From contig NC_088788.1 in assembly GCF_949628265.1 (NCBI RefSeq), positions 6,820,001-6,884,000 of the forward strand: a stretch of 64,000 bases of DNA. Direction: 5' to 3'. The notes beneath the pieces are model-generated. The model had not been told where the DNA came from. It worked only from the letters and a program-made list of their open reading frames with translations, and made no database searches. Numbering within the stretch: the stretch's first letter is position 1; every line of letters begins with the position of its first letter. The stretch is from Cloeon dipterum. Its lineage: Eukaryota > Arthropoda > Insecta > Ephemeroptera > Baetidae. The position numbers and the translations under genes are program-made. Below are positions 12,501-25,090 of this stretch, in pieces.

Positions 12501-15284
12501 TTCAGTAAAGGATAAAATGATACTGTTTAATTTAACTCAAAACATTGTCTAAATTCATCCCTGCTTGTCAATAAAATGACATTTTCCTAAATGACGTTCA
12601 TTTGGGCTAAAATTTTGACTAAATCGGCTCAGACACCGTCTATTTTACTCCAATCAACAGTCTAAAATTAGTCGGTTATTTCCCCAAATAAAAAAAAACA
12701 TTTTCATATTTTTACAGCCCTTAAAGTTATGAAAGGAGTAGAAATCAAACGATAAACTCGTTGGCAAACTGTTTATTTTTAAATCAATAACTGCAAAATG
12801 TTGTTCATTGTTGTCCTGTAAAGATCCACCTGCCGCTGTTCGTGACGAATGAATAGGAACGGGCGCAGCTGTAGCTTAATTGTTTCCATCGATGTATCAT
12901 CTTCCTCGTTGCAAGTTCATTTCCGCGTTCCAAAATTATTATAGTTGAACGGAAAAAGGTTTAGTTCAAATTAAAAAATAAATTTAGGTCAAGTTTGAAA
13001 TAAATATTTTTAAGCTGAAAAATCTAGAAATTCAAATAATTTATATATTTAATAGTTAGGAAATGTGTCTTCAACTGTGAATTTAGCTCGCTGATTACAC
13101 CACACATTTAATTAATTTTTTATTTAACTTTCATGTTATTTCTTCGAGTATGAAAATTCCAAATCAAATTGCTGACAATAAATTCAATTTCCATATCTTC
13201 ATGTTGTCAATAAACAAAAAATATTCGAGTCTAGGTTCTTAAAGAGGAAGTTGCGGCTGAAAGGGGCGAAAAAGTAGGGGTCGGTGCGGCAACGTCAGGT
13301 GTAGAATTTCGCCAACCGCCTCCCTTTCGCTTCGTTTCGCCGGTCTGGCGGCCATCCTGTCGTTAAATGTATTATTCTGTGTTTTCGCCTGCGGTGAGTC
13401 ACTCGCGCCGAATTTATAATCGTGCGAATCGCACTTTCAGAGACGCAGCTTGACCTCTTTTAATTTAAAGGCTGCCGAATATTCTCGAAAAAATGCTGAT
13501 TCAATTCTCAAAATAGCAAAACCATAGATACAAAAAAAAACTTGAAATTTTAAGAGCAATTAAACGTAACAAAGATTTGTTAAATATGGAACAAAATTAA
13601 GTTTTAAGCTAGTCACAACTGTTTGAATTTTAAAAACTCATTTTAAATGAATTAATTTTAATTTTGAATGTATAACGATCCAATTTATTGGTTAATATTA
13701 TTTGTTACAGTTAAGGAACACTGTCTTTTTGCTATTCTTACCTGGAGGTTAGGCCACCTGCGAAACACCTGCTGCCAAACGTTTCTCCTTTCAGCGGGCA
13801 GAGCGCGCTTTGATCAGGCCTAAACGCAATTTTCTATATTCTCGGTTAAAAGACGATTAAAAACAGTGAGAGAGCGAGTGTTTAAGATGTTATGTGACCA
13901 ATCCATTTTATTAGATCCACTTGTTATAAATCCATTCGATAATACACAGCAAGAGACAAAGAGTTGAGTGAGTACACTTGCGAGAAATGGCGATGTTTGA
14001 ACAAACCAGTACAGAAAAAAGAACGAGCAAGTTTCAGAGAAAAATAAATATTCTTTTTTCGTTTTGAGATACCTCAGAGCGCGCATTTATTGGAGTAAAA
14101 AATTGTCGGTACATTTTTTGCGAAGAGAAAGATCGATCGCGGCAAGGAGGGGACAAGAAGAAGAAGAAGAAAAATATGATAAAGCGGAAAACAGCCAGCT
14201 ATAAAGATAGATCCGAGGAAAAGAAAGAAAAATGTGAAGAAGAATAATAAGAATATTTGCGATCGGTGCAGACTCTTAGAAGCGCATTGTGGCTCTTCGG
14301 TTGACGGACCTGAAAAGAAGATTATAAAATTAGTTTGTATTTATTGGAAATCTCGGCTGGAAGGTTTTAAAACTTCTTTTGATTTTTTATCTACTTTTAT
14401 TAAAATTAATCAAAGCTAAAAACCAATAAATTTGTTAATACACCCCAACAGATTGTTAAATCATTATTCTACTCAATACTTTAGTTTGCTAATTATCGTA
14501 TAATTTTGTTTTAAAATACTGGGTAGAAAATGGTGCAAAAGTAGTAGAGCCAATTTAATTCCTTCGCGGTTTTAATTCAAATATCACACAAAACACGTTT
14601 TTCTGTTTCTAGTTTTAATTGTTGTCGTTGTTGTTTCCGTAGTTTTCAGATTCCCCAAGTGTCCAATTGTCCATATATAAATGTTTATGCGTTTTTTAAA
14701 AGGACGTAATAGGCGGAATTTAAAATCATGTCCAAAAAATATGAATGTTATTCAAAAAAAGATAAATAATAGTAAAAATGTTTGAAACTCAATTTTTCAG
14801 ACATTATACTATAACTTTCAATATCTTCCAACAGATAGCATGACGGTTATATTACGATTTTCACTACGAATTCAACTATTTTTAGCTTTCGAAATTTTTA
14901 TCGAGGTTTCAACCACGTTTGGCTGAACCTATTTTGATTTTCTGCAAGTCAAAAAGCGTAAATTTCAATGAATATGCCAAAAAATTTAAATGACTGGAAG
15001 CGCTATCTTGTTGTTAGCTTTGAAGACTTGTTAGCTATTGAAATTTATTGGAAAATTGACAATTTTTTAGATTAAACTCTTCTAAATCGCATTCTGGCCT
15101 CCTAAAGATAATTTATTTGCTGTGCTTGAAACACAAATCTGTTCAGCTAATCAACAAAAACTCTTTTCTTTAAATATCAGCCGTGATTGCTTGCACAAAT
15201 TTTGGTTTTAAATACAACAAAATAAAATCTCATTTGCAGGTCTAAAACGCAAACTATAGTTAAAAATGTGATCAAAGGTTATTG
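12501..15284. other. Intergenic downstream of flightin
   Basis: No coding exon recognised. A GC-richer stretch lies at about 13,240-13,460 and another at 13,740-14,330, followed by AT-rich DNA. If flightin has a 3'UTR intron, as its downstream donor suggests, its last non-coding exon would lie somewhere here or nearby. Confidence 0.4.
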
Positions 15285-15345
15285 TCAGCGCTACCAAGTG
15301 GCAGCTCCGGATACTAATTAATGGCAACAGGATTTAACTGAAATG
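15285..15345. repeat. Dispersed repeat fragment shared with ~45.4 kb
   Basis: Contains 'agtggcagct' followed by 'taattaatggcaacaggatt', repeated with few changes at about 45,380-45,425. It seems to be a fragment of a dispersed repeat; the full unit was not defined. Confidence 0.5.
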
Positions 15346-15597
15346 GTATGGAGGATAGCCATGAGACGTGTTTTAGGTCTCTAACTGTTCTAAACAAACA
15401 TCTTAGACACGATTTTGTGAATTTCCACCTGGTCCTTTGACATTTTAGTAAAACTCCGGATTGGAAGCAGAGGAGAGATTAGAAAGCTGCTTGGAAGAAG
15501 AAAGAAAATAAAAGAGAAATTGATCGGGCCTGTGCTGAGCCACCCCCTCCGTCTGCAGATGCGCCTGGCTTGTCTAGCGGCTGGTTTTCGGGGCTTA

Positions 15598-15627
15598 CCT
15601 GCAGGTGTTAGCGGAGGAGGGCGGCGC
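15598..15627 (-). other. Splice donor just after the flightin stop codon
   Basis: On the minus strand, 29 bases after the TGA (15,630-15,628), the sequence reads CTGCAG then GTAAGC, with the donor GT at 15,598-15,597. This is a near-consensus donor and implies an intron in the 3'UTR. Lying less than about 50 bases from the stop, it would not be expected to trigger nonsense-mediated decay. Confidence 0.45.
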
Positions 15628-16119
15628 TCACAGATAGGTGCCCGAATGCCGCCTGTTGACGTACTCTCGCGTGTGGTAGTAGTAGGCTTGGTTGCTGGAA
15701 CGGATGGTTTGGAGCAGGTCCGAGTCCTTGGCCGTGTCCCTGGCCGAGCGGATGCGCTCTGGGTAGGTGCGCAGGGCGCGCTCGGCCCAGGTCTGCGGCC
15801 GCGGAAGGTCGAGCGCCTGGCCGCGTTGCCTGCCGTCCAGGTACTTGATCACGTCGTCGTAGTAGCTGTGGCGGTAGTCGTACAGGTAGCTGTAGTTCAG
15901 GTTGCGCTTCCTGTTGAAGTACTTGCACAGGATCGGCCTGTTGGGGTCGTGGCGCTTCGGTGCAGGTGGCGCATCCTCGGCGGCAACCTCGCCCTCGGCC
16001 GCCGCGGCGACCTCACCTTCGAGAGCCGGAGCACCCTCGGCACCCTCTGCCGGCGCGGCAGGGGTTTCCACTGCGGGCGTCTCTTCTACGTCTCCCCAGG
16101 GATCTGCTTCATCATCCAT
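15628..16119 (-). CDS. fln: Flightin, myosin-binding protein of flight-muscle thick filaments
   Basis: Encodes 163 residues in a single coding exon. Flightin binds the myosin rod and sets thick-filament length and stiffness in insect flight muscle. The N-terminal third (residues 10-55) is acidic and rich in Ala, Glu and Pro, as in other flightins. The conserved core follows: a Tyr-rich stretch with YDYRHSYYDDVIKYLD at about 80-95, then LPRPQTWAERALRTY at 105-119, and a C-terminal YYYHTREYVNRR at 146-157. Length is close to Drosophila flightin (about 182). The start is the ATG at 16,119 in good context (AGCC before it). An acceptor (ttccttag) sits five bases upstream, so the first exon is non-coding and further upstream. 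A donor follows the stop. The upstream promoter is not certain; the GC-rich block near 19.8 kb is a candidate. Identification rests on the recognisable core motif and the layout. Confidence 0.9.
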   Translation of the reverse strand: MDDEADPWGDVEETPAVETPAAPAEGAEGAPALEGEVAAAAEGEVAAEDAPPAPKRHDPNRPILCKYFNRKRNLNYSYLYDYRHSYYDDVIKYLDGRQRGQALDLPRPQTWAERALRTYPERIRSARDTAKDSDLLQTIRSSNQAYYYHTREYVNRRHSGTYL

Positions 16120-16229
16120 GGCTTCTAAGGAACACAATGACGAAAATATATTTTGTTTAAATATCTTTTAATGAAGTTGACTGTCAAATTAGGCTTCAGG
16201 AAAGAGATGGTAGGATAGAATTTAAATTT

Positions 16230-16530
16230 ACACGAATGAAATAGTAATTTAAATCCAGTCACTGTAGCTTATTTTTACTTAAAATGATTGGTTTTGATGA
16301 GTTGAAAATTGAAAACTAAAATTTGTCCAGCCAATCGCCGTAGAGAGTAAAGTTTTTTGTTTTGAAATTTTTGTTTTTCACATTTTTGCGGTGATTGGCT
16401 GGGTTGATTTTTGGTTTAAATAAAGTTATTTTAAGTGAAAATTACACAGAGGCAGGATTGAGTCTAAAATCACTTCGGAAGTGCCTTGAAATTGAAAGTA
16501 ACCACCGGCTACTAAAAACTAAGATTTTTC
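16230..16530. repeat. Foldback repeat related to family B
   Basis: Contains 'ccagccaatcgccg' near 16,328 and its near reverse complement 'cggtgattggctggg' near 16,390, so the stretch can fold. The right part, 'ggcaggattgagtct' near 16,452 followed by an 'aagtgcc' block, matches the right arm of the clearer copy at 59,140-59,530. Ends and target site were not resolved. Confidence 0.5.
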
Positions 16531-19500
16531 TCAAATAAATGGTGAATTATGTCTAAAAATTGGAGGTTAGTTGAGTGAAATTTAAGGAAAAAATTAACTC
16601 ATTATTCTGAGGCCTTGTAAATCTTCAAATTAAAATTGATGCTGCAGGATTAACAGCAAAGAATTTGTAATCGGCGATTTAAATAGATCATTTTTAATTC
16701 TAGGGAACAAAATCATATGCTAGAGGGCGAAAATAATTTAAATATTTGAATAAAAATATTTAAATATCACGGATTTATACATTTTTGTTTGCTTTGATAA
16801 AATTTAGAGTTTTTTCTGCTCCAAACAATCGGTCTTTGCCTGTTTTTAAGTGGCAATATTTAAAAATTATGTTTTCATTATTTTATCGTTCATGTATTGG
16901 TGTTGGTTACTGTGAAGATATGGATTTCACGCATCGATTAAAGCTTTTCCCTTAAAGATCTGAGGCTTCAAAAGATTAAGAAATGACTGGTATAAATGGT
17001 TAAGTAATCTAAAAAAGTCAAGTACAAAATCGTGATTCGTAAACAACATGATTTTTTACGTGAGTTAACCTAAATAATTAACAAATTTTGTGAAGGTTAA
17101 ATATAGTCAATTTTTTCCTCTTTCAAAAATGGGTTTGAGCCAAATTAATTTGAAAAAGAATCATTAATTTCGTAATTTTCAAAGGTAAAATTTTTAGAAA
17201 GTAACATCAAATTATGTCTGAAAACACATCAAAATTTTGAGCAGCAAAAATAACACACAGAGGGATCACCCTTAATAGAAATATTTCATTTTCTCTCAGC
17301 ATATAATTATTATTTTTTAAAAAATCGGGTTGTCTCATTTGATTTCTAGTTATTGCAGAATCAAATAAAATAAAGACAAATGGTAAGTAATCCTAAATAG
17401 ATTGCTGGTTTTTCTGTGAGTGGTTTTATCTACATGGGCATTTTGTTTTAAGCAAATTAAATTGCATCATTTAATCTTTAAAATTCTTAATAATTATTTA
17501 ATTTTACTAAATCTGTAAGGCAAAATGGTCCTAAATTTGCGCCATTCAATTAGAGTTGCTTGCACTACTTATATAATCAATTTATTAAATTTTTAACGGT
17601 TGTTTGACTGTCTAATAGTCAAATTTCAATTAGAGTTAGAATTTTTCTCGATGATATATATTGCCTTAAAAGGGAAAACCAGTATACGAAAACACTTTTA
17701 GCTGTTATTAATCCAATTACCAACAGGATATTTTTATACTTTTTAATAGCAATTCTTTGTTCTTATACGTGAATGATGATAATTATTACTTCTGCTATTT
17801 ATATTTTAAATTTAGAATGTGAATTTATTAAAAAAATAATAATTTGTTAATTAATACTTTTATTGAGTAAATATTTAAAAGTGCTAAAATGCTTTAATTT
17901 TTTAATTGAGTTATTTAAGCAGTTAAGTTTCAAATTATAAAATATGCTGCTGAAGAGAGAGTGCACGCGTCGCAAGCGGAACGGAGCTGACACTCGGCAG
18001 AAAATGGTTTGTCAGATATTAATCGTGCTGCTGGCCGCGGTCCAAGCGAAAACTTATCAACTCGCGAGTTTGGCTTCATTAGCGTCGAAATTTCCATCTG
18101 ATCATGCCGAGCGAAAGCACAACTGACACCCGTGTACGTGCAAAACTTTGTACCGAGAGTAATTATTATTATTTCGAGAAGAAGATTTAGCAGCGCGGCG
18201 ATCGGCAATGCGCGGTGGCACGCTAATTGGCGCGCGGCGTCCGCCTTTTGTGCCGCTGCCAACGGATGGAATTAATCTGAAGCGAGGAAATATTGGTCTC
18301 AATTTTTTGATCGAGCCGAAGAAAGAGAGAAGAAAGAAAGAAAGGGAGCGGTGGGGCCGGCGCAGTGTTCGTTTTTGGTGCGTCGTCTGCTGGGGCTCTG
18401 GGTGTATTAGTGGCGGACACGGTGACTAATTATATACCCCATCGGCGCGAGCCCCGGGCCGATACGCCGGCATTCTTTCCGTCGTTCCTATACCGCGCCT
18501 GCCGACGAACCCCTCTGACGCAATCACAAATATAATTCGCCAAGAGAATAAGGCCGACCGAGTGGTCGGAACAAAAAATACATCTCTGCCACCGAGCATC
18601 TGGCACACCGCGCCTTTTTATCTGCCGCAGAAATGGATTTTATAAGAGCCACTTGTGGATCGCTCTGGCACATCTGCAGAAAGGGTTTAAAAAATGTAAT
18701 CAAGCTGCCAAGCCGAATAAATTACTGTCCAACACGGATTTTAATCATAAAAAATGCTGAAATCAAATTAAAAAAGGATTTATAATCTAGGCTAGGAGAT
18801 TAATTTTTTTTAGAGCTTCAAATTGTCAAAGGGCCTTTAGCCGTGTGATTCTAGGCCATATAATTCACCCAAAGCTGTCATAAATGCCTAAAAAATCTGA
18901 AAATCAATATAAATTCGGTAAATTCTTAGTTCATGTTTCCAAATTTTGAGTTTTCCGGGGTTGTTAAAGAAGCCAAAAATTATTTTTTGATTTGTTTTCT
19001 AGTCCCAAATATTTTTTATTTGTATAAAAACGTTTTTATTGCAAATTGTTAGAGGTCATTTGCAATTTTAAATATTTGGAGCAAAAATAAGGAATCGTTG
19101 TTAGTTTTTTTAATTCAATCTTTCCTAAACCTTTTTAGAATTATAAATAAAATTAATATTACAATCTTGTTGTTTAGAAGTATTTTGATTATTTATTTCT
19201 CGAGACATAAATTTTTAAAGAAGATATAAATTCTTAAAAAATAATAATCGTGATTTTAGTGCTTCCAAAAATCGCAGAGGTGAGTTTTAAAGCAGATTAA
19301 CTAAAAAAAATGGGTTTAAGAATTCACCTATTTTAGAACAAATAAAATTATATGAAACAAAAAATAAAACAAGGCTTGGAAATTGTCGGAAGAAACGCAC
19401 AAATTAAAATGAAATTTGTATTTTGAACTATTTAAATCCTTTCATTATGGAGTAAAATAATTCACCCCTTGTAGTCTTGCTGTGGAAACCCCCAGCTTTT

Positions 19501-19690
19501 TAATTCTTCTTCGTTCAAAGGCTACGAGAATTAATTAAATACAGCTTACGTGCCGCGGGCTGCAATTGACGCACAGAGAGATCATGTGATCGCGATCAGA
19601 ATGTCACTCTCAAACTGAATCATCCCCGCGTTTATTTTCGGAAACGGGTTCGATTTCACCGCTCGAAAACGAAATATTTGAGAAAGAGAG
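16531..19690. other. Flightin upstream region, no coding exon seen
   Basis: AT-rich to about 17,930, then a GC-richer island at 17,940-18,680 with open frames on both strands and no homology, then AT-rich again. On the minus strand an AGATAAAAAGGCGCGG stretch near 18,620 resembles a TATA region and could belong to the flightin promoter. This is weak. Confidence 0.35.
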
Positions 19691-19797
19691 CGTTATTTCG
19701 CGGGCACTTTTTCTGGACAGTTTTTGGGAAGGGGTGGTTGGCCAGGGGATGCACTGGGGTGCAGCGGCGCGGTGACGTCAGCGGCGGCCGTGCTCAC

Positions 19798-20150
19798 CTG
19801 GTGTGTGGATTCGCGGCGGCGGAAGGTGCTCGACTGGTCGCGGCGGTGCTCACCGGCCGCCGTCCACCCGCTCCTTTCTTTGTTCCCCACCACCCCTTTG
19901 TCTTCCCGCGGCCCTTCTCGCTCGCTCTCTCTCTCTCTCTCTCTCGCAACAATGAGTACCCGCGGCGGCACGCGAGCCACCCCTTTGTCTCGCGTTCGCA
20001 TTCTGCTGGCACCGGCGAATCGCGGCCACGGCAATTGCTTTTTTCTTTTTTTTCTCTCTGGCGCAACGCGGATCGCCTTACCCCAGGGTGGCCCAAAGGT
20101 CGACACCCCGTTTGTCACCAGCCCAGATTTATTAACTATGGCCGAGTAAA
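19798..20150 (-). promoter_or_regulatory. GC-rich promoter / 5'-exon candidate with donor, minus strand
   Basis: A GC-rich block with a short (CT)n tract at 19,925-19,945 (GAGA on the minus strand, as at GAGA-factor sites) ends on the minus strand in ACCAG at 19,798 followed by GTGAGCAC. A second donor, GGCCG/GTGAGC, lies about 50 bases earlier in transcript order. A TGACGTCA palindrome (CRE-like) is at 19,773-19,780, just inside the presumed intron. It may be the non-coding first exon of flightin (next minus-strand acceptor near 16,125) or of another transcript. The overlapping open frames on both strands look compositional. Confidence 0.4.
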
Positions 20151-21410
20151 TCTAGCCTCTGCAAATTATTCACTCTGCCGCTTGCCGTCGACAAACATGA
20201 ATTTGCTAATCTGCTAGCACTGAAATAAAGCATTTTTAATTTTTCAGCTAGAAACTAGCAGGAAATTTTAGAATATTTAAATTAAAACCACCTCTCTTTT
20301 AAACAGTTACGTACAAACTGTATTATTTTGCCTGGATATGGCAATTTATGGGGCAAAATAGCCCTGCAGAACCATAATGAAGATTACTTTGCAACTAAAA
20401 TTAAATTGAACGATTGGCACGGATGGTTTAGCTAATAGGGGAATTCTGACAGGAATAATAATAAAATAGCACGTGTTTTCATACTTTACGGTGGCTGTCT
20501 TTGCCCTGCAGGCCGCAGGCCTCATTAGCCGTATATTACCTTCAAAACCAAATTCGTAACCACAGTGTTTAGCCGCAGACAATTTTGAATGAGCGATCGT
20601 TAAAAACTTTTAGCATTATACTCATTGCTTAAGTAACATCGGAAAATTTCATCTTAATTAATTTGTATAAACTAAATTGGATTGAACAGTATGTCACTTT
20701 AGGCTGATCATCCAGAATTGATTTTCTAAACATTTCAGAATAGTAAAAAAATACCAGTAAATAATTTTTTCTGTAGCTGCAAATTTTATTGGAAATGTAG
20801 ACAAAAATTATAGTTGTGTTTTAGAGCTGTTGGATTTGCTCACTTTAATTTAAGTTTCGCTTGACAAATTCAAATATTTCTTACCTTTTGATTATATTTA
20901 ATCACTCTTAATTAAATTCAGTATACCGAAAAATAATTTTAAGATTAAAAATAATTCCAAAATTACTTTTTAGAAGCATTACGATTTTTTACAAAGAAAA
21001 AAGCATATTTTTGGTTTGTGTAAGAAGTTTGTCCTCGTTTTATTTATTTTCTTTATTCATATATTCCGTGTTTGGTCCTTCGTTTTTGTAAAATATTATG
21101 CTATTGCAAATTGTGATGTCTGAATTCGCTTATTTTATCTTTTGAAGGAAGATTTTTTGTAACTGCCCAACAGTTTATCTTTTCAATCAAACTTGATTGG
21201 GAAATTTGTTGACTCAATTTTAAAATTTGACTGGAGGAAAAACTAAATTAAAGAGCGGCATTACTTTAAAATGGCTTTTCTCTTTTTTGTTTGAAAATAA
21301 AATCGAGATACAATCGACAACTTCACACTACAGATATTTAGTTAAAAGAATGTAATATCTTATTTAATTTTATTTTACAAAATATTAACAAAAAACCTCG
21401 TCTTGGAACG
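20151..21410. other. Intergenic, no gene seen
   Basis: AT-rich, with one moderately GC-rich patch near 20,340-20,600. No coding, RNA-gene or repeat signal that I can support. Confidence 0.4.
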
Positions 21411-21494
21411 AAAAGTGATAAAGTTACGCGCCCTTCCCGGTCCTCCGGTCCTCGGACAGGGATAAAAAGAGCAAAAAAAAAGTGATAAAGTTAC
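21411..21494 (+). mobile_element. Tiny poly(A)-tailed retroposon with 17-bp target duplication
   Basis: A 17-bp direct repeat (AAAAGTGATAAAGTTAC at 21,411-21,427 and again at 21,478-21,494, identical) brackets a 50-bp GC-rich insert at 21,428-21,477 that ends in an A-run. A poly(A) end plus a long perfect target duplication is the signature of LINE-machinery retroposition, so this is probably a severely 5'-truncated LINE or SINE, or a retroposed RNA fragment. Its source is not in this window. Confidence 0.7.
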
Positions 21495-22279
21495 TCTGTT
21501 CAATTGCATAATAATAAATTTTCGAATTTAATTACGTATAGATAATCACCAATGATAAATAATATTAGTGTTAATATATTAAACTAGTACTTCAGGAACA
21601 GCGAAATAAATAAATAATAATATAAAATCTTTATTGCTGTCAAAATTTTATTCTTAAACTTAACCGCGCAGTCTATGAAAAAAGCAAAAATTATTATCCA
21701 ATTTTCCAAAATACGAGATATTTATGATAAAATGAAGATTTAAATTTATTTAATTTAACCGCAATTAAATCAACTTTGTCATTGTGAAATATTTTACAAA
21801 GGAAAATCTAAACAAACATAATTACATAACACTACCGCATCCTGAAAGGCTGTTATAAATTATGTAAGCAAAAGAGCAGCTAGTTTACAAGAAAATAAAT
21901 TATGCTGCGAGGTGGCGGGGCAGAGAAATAAAAAAACACACACACTCAGAAAACACGTTTCATTCGTCATTTTGAGGTATTAATTGGGCCGAGCCAATAT
22001 TTCAGAATTCAAGTCGGTCATAAAAAGGTGGCATAGTGTGTCGAATAAATCTCGCGTCCGCGGCGAGGGGTTATTTACGAATTGGCCAACGCGCATTTTG
22101 CACGATTCGCTCTATTTTTATCCACAGGTGCCAAAATTAAAGAAAGCCAAGCATCATGACTCCTCCACCCGATTGCAAAACTCCCCCGAGCCTGCCTGCT
22201 GCTTTAATCCTCCGCTTTGTTCCTCATATTTGTCGGCCCCCGCGGCAGCAACAACCAACACTCGTCGGAATTGAGAAAG

Positions 22280-22281
<2 letters not shown>
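21495..22281. other. Intergenic, no gene seen
   Basis: AT-rich DNA followed by a moderately GC-rich stretch from about 21,900. The open frames that run into the adjacent microsatellite are low-complexity artefacts. Confidence 0.4.

Positions 22282-22346
<65 letters not shown>
22282..22346. repeat. (CT)n microsatellite
   Basis: Uninterrupted CT dinucleotide tract of about 65 bp (GA on the minus strand). It produces an artificial Leu/Ser or Arg/Glu open frame, depending on strand. Confidence 0.98.
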
Positions 22347-22350
<4 letters not shown>

Positions 22351-24450
22351 CTTCTCCGCGTAAGCGCCGAATTAAATAATGCTCATGTAAACACATTTTA
22401 CGCAGTTTAAAAATAACGAGACGCCCGCAAGGACGCGTGTTGCTCTTGTTAAATCAAATGCCGAAATCACAACAGCAGCAGTAGTTCATTCCTTCTCGGC
22501 CGCAATAATAATAATAATACACGCCGAGGAGATTCTCCCGACGAGGACGAAGCCGTTGGCTAATTAGTTTGTATTTTTGACCAGGGTTGCCGGTTTTGCA
22601 ACGGATCTAAATTGCTCTGACTGCTCTTGAGAAGACGGAGAATGTGTTTTTTTCTTCATATTTAAATTTAATTTAATTTTAAAAAGGCTATTTTCATCTT
22701 TATCTTGAAAATTTGTTGTAAAAATAAGGACCTAAAATATAACTCCAAGAATGGGAAGTTGCAGAAAATTTTGGGAATTTTTTCTATCATTGGTTTTTAA
22801 ATTAAAATTTAGCATCTTTCGCAATTATTTTTCACAAAAAAATTATACAAGTAGAACTGTACAGACTCAACCTTTGAGTCTCGAATTATTGGCCAAACAT
22901 GTAATGAAATTTATCTGTTGTTCAAGGAATCTAGCGAAAATTTGTGCCAACAATTTGTGTCAAATGCTCAAAATTCAATCAAAAATAAAATAAAGTTCGG
23001 ATTTAGCCAATTTTTTGTCGCTTTGTTTCGATTTCTTTCATCTCGATCGGTGTACAAGTGGTTAAATATAGGGAATTAAATCCTCATTTAAGCAAAATCG
23101 ATACATATTAGCGTGAAAGTCTTTAAAAAACATAAAAATCCAATAACGGCTAATTTTCCTAGAAATTTACACTACATGCAACCAATTTTTTTCTTTTACT
23201 AAATTTTTAGAAAATAAAAAATGAAATTTTTAAATGAATACTTAAACTGTGCTTTCAAAATATACCCTTTTTATTTGGTTCATTGTGTTTACGAGACCCT
23301 CCAGTTTTATTTTATCTATTTCAACTGTTTAAATAAAATTAAAATACACACACAACAGTTTTCTGTCTTTGAGTAATACAGAAGGGGTGTGATTCCAAAT
23401 TTGGTTGTCAGAGGTGAGCAATGTGCCAAATCGGAGGTGAGTCACGCTGAAATCAAAGTGGAATCAATCAAGAGGGTCTGCGTCCGGCACAAAGAGCTGC
23501 TTGTTTGCCAAAAAGAAACGCGATTCTTTCCCTCCGTCGGGGTAATTGACATTAATGGTTTACACGTGTCGAGCCGTCGAACACAGACACACGTTTTCTG
23601 ATCATGTATTGAAAGATGTGTAATCCTACAAGAATTGACTATTTTTTTAACAGGAAAATAAACAAATAAAATTAAGTTTTCAATGTGATTTTGAACTTGA
23701 TAAAAGTTATTTGCGATTCAATATCTGATTTGGTAAAAAAACAACTCATTTTGAACTTAAAAAATGTGTTTCAAATCTATACACACTTTTAGGGTTGCAA
23801 CCAGAAGCCGAAATTACGAAATAAGTAGGGCAGGACCTTTTGTGTATAAATATATGGAAAAATAAACAGCGCGCTTCACATTGAGGAAGCTGTATTTAAT
23901 TCTTCTGACAATTATGACAACCTCGCATGCCTTCATTGGCATCTAACAAGAATGTTTACTACGGCGAAGTCTCTTTCCTTCAATTTATTTACAATTTGAT
24001 AAATTTGTTCTTCAGACCCAACAAAGAAGATTACTTATCTCGATAAAAAAGCAATAATTTTTTTCATAAATGGTTTTTATTATATTATCAGTGTCTGCAA
24101 TATAAAAATCTATTGCTATTTTACGGTTTTTATTAAAACTGTTGTAAAAAAGTGTATGATCTATAAAATCATGCTACTAGAAAGATTCACAAAAATACAA
24201 GCTTATGAATAATGGAGAGGGAAAAGAAAGAATAAGTAAATGATTTCAATCATTTGTCCATTTCTCTTTTTACACAAGATATCAGATTAAAAAGCATCAT
24301 TTGGTATGTTACAAATCAAAAGGGTTACGATTTTATATCAAAATTATTTCAATCAATAAGATACAGTATAAAGCTCCAATTGTCTCAAATTTCCACATTT
24401 TCTAGATCGACACAGACTGAAGTCAATGCATACAGTCCTATTTTAATAAA
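22347..24450. other. Intergenic, no gene seen
   Basis: Contains a short (TAA)n run near 22,507, a GC-richer patch at about 23,390-23,600 and otherwise AT-rich sequence. Nothing recognisable as a gene. Confidence 0.4.
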
Positions 24451-24689
24451 ATGTGCAATAAAATTGGTTCGCACTGCGCAGGTCCAAGATGGCGTCAGAG
24501 TGTGGGAAACAAAAAGCTCTCTTTGGATTGCCGTACGAGTGTCAAGAGTTTGTTTTTACGATCCAAAAGACACAATTAGTTAAGAGTAATGCAAATTATG
24601 TGTCACAATATTGACCAAAACTTGGTTATTTTCGTGCCATACTCCACCGGACGCTATATCTGCGCGTCGCACGAATCTGGACCCCGCTG
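24451..24689. mobile_element. hAT-type MITE, copy 1 (one end eroded)
   Basis: About 239 bp matching the three other copies at 30,467, 31,988 and 41,324. The right end keeps the terminal sequence CGAATCTGGACCCCGCTG. The left terminus is lost or diverged, beginning within the ATGTGCAATAAAATTGG part of the inverted repeat. No transposase is encoded. Confidence 0.85.
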
Positions 24690-25090
24690 AATTAAAATAT
24701 TGGAGACTCAAAATTCATATTTAAAAGGCTGGGATATTTTTAAATAAAACCCTCCAATCATGAAAAGCTAAATTTTCGGGTAAAAATTAAATAAAGTCCT
24801 TCTACTTAAACCATCACTAATACAGTTTGTAAACTTAGACAAAAAAATGTAGTAAAAATATTTCAAAAATAACAAAAAGAAATGTAGCTGAAAGCCCTAC
24901 ATATTTATGACTCTAATTGTAAGATTTGACACGAGATCTTGTTTTATTTATTTATTTATTTACGTTGCCGTCAAACTGTTCGCGCATGTTTATTTAGAGT
25001 GTTGCACGCGTCGAAAAAGCAAACGCCGCCGCGGCCGGGGCATCTACATCTAGCGCAGGTTGTCAGTCTTTTCTTTGTGTCGCTTTCTTT

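Noticed and set aside
15520-16128. 202-codon plus-strand frame over flightin
   Set aside because: It is the antisense shadow of the GC-rich flightin exon; the minus strand carries the recognisable protein.
19678-20217. 179-codon plus-strand and 141-codon frames on both strands
   Set aside because: GC-rich low-complexity block open in several frames at once; reads better as promoter or untranslated exon.
22154-22410. Frames with long Arg/Glu or Leu/Ser runs
   Set aside because: Produced by the (CT)n microsatellite.
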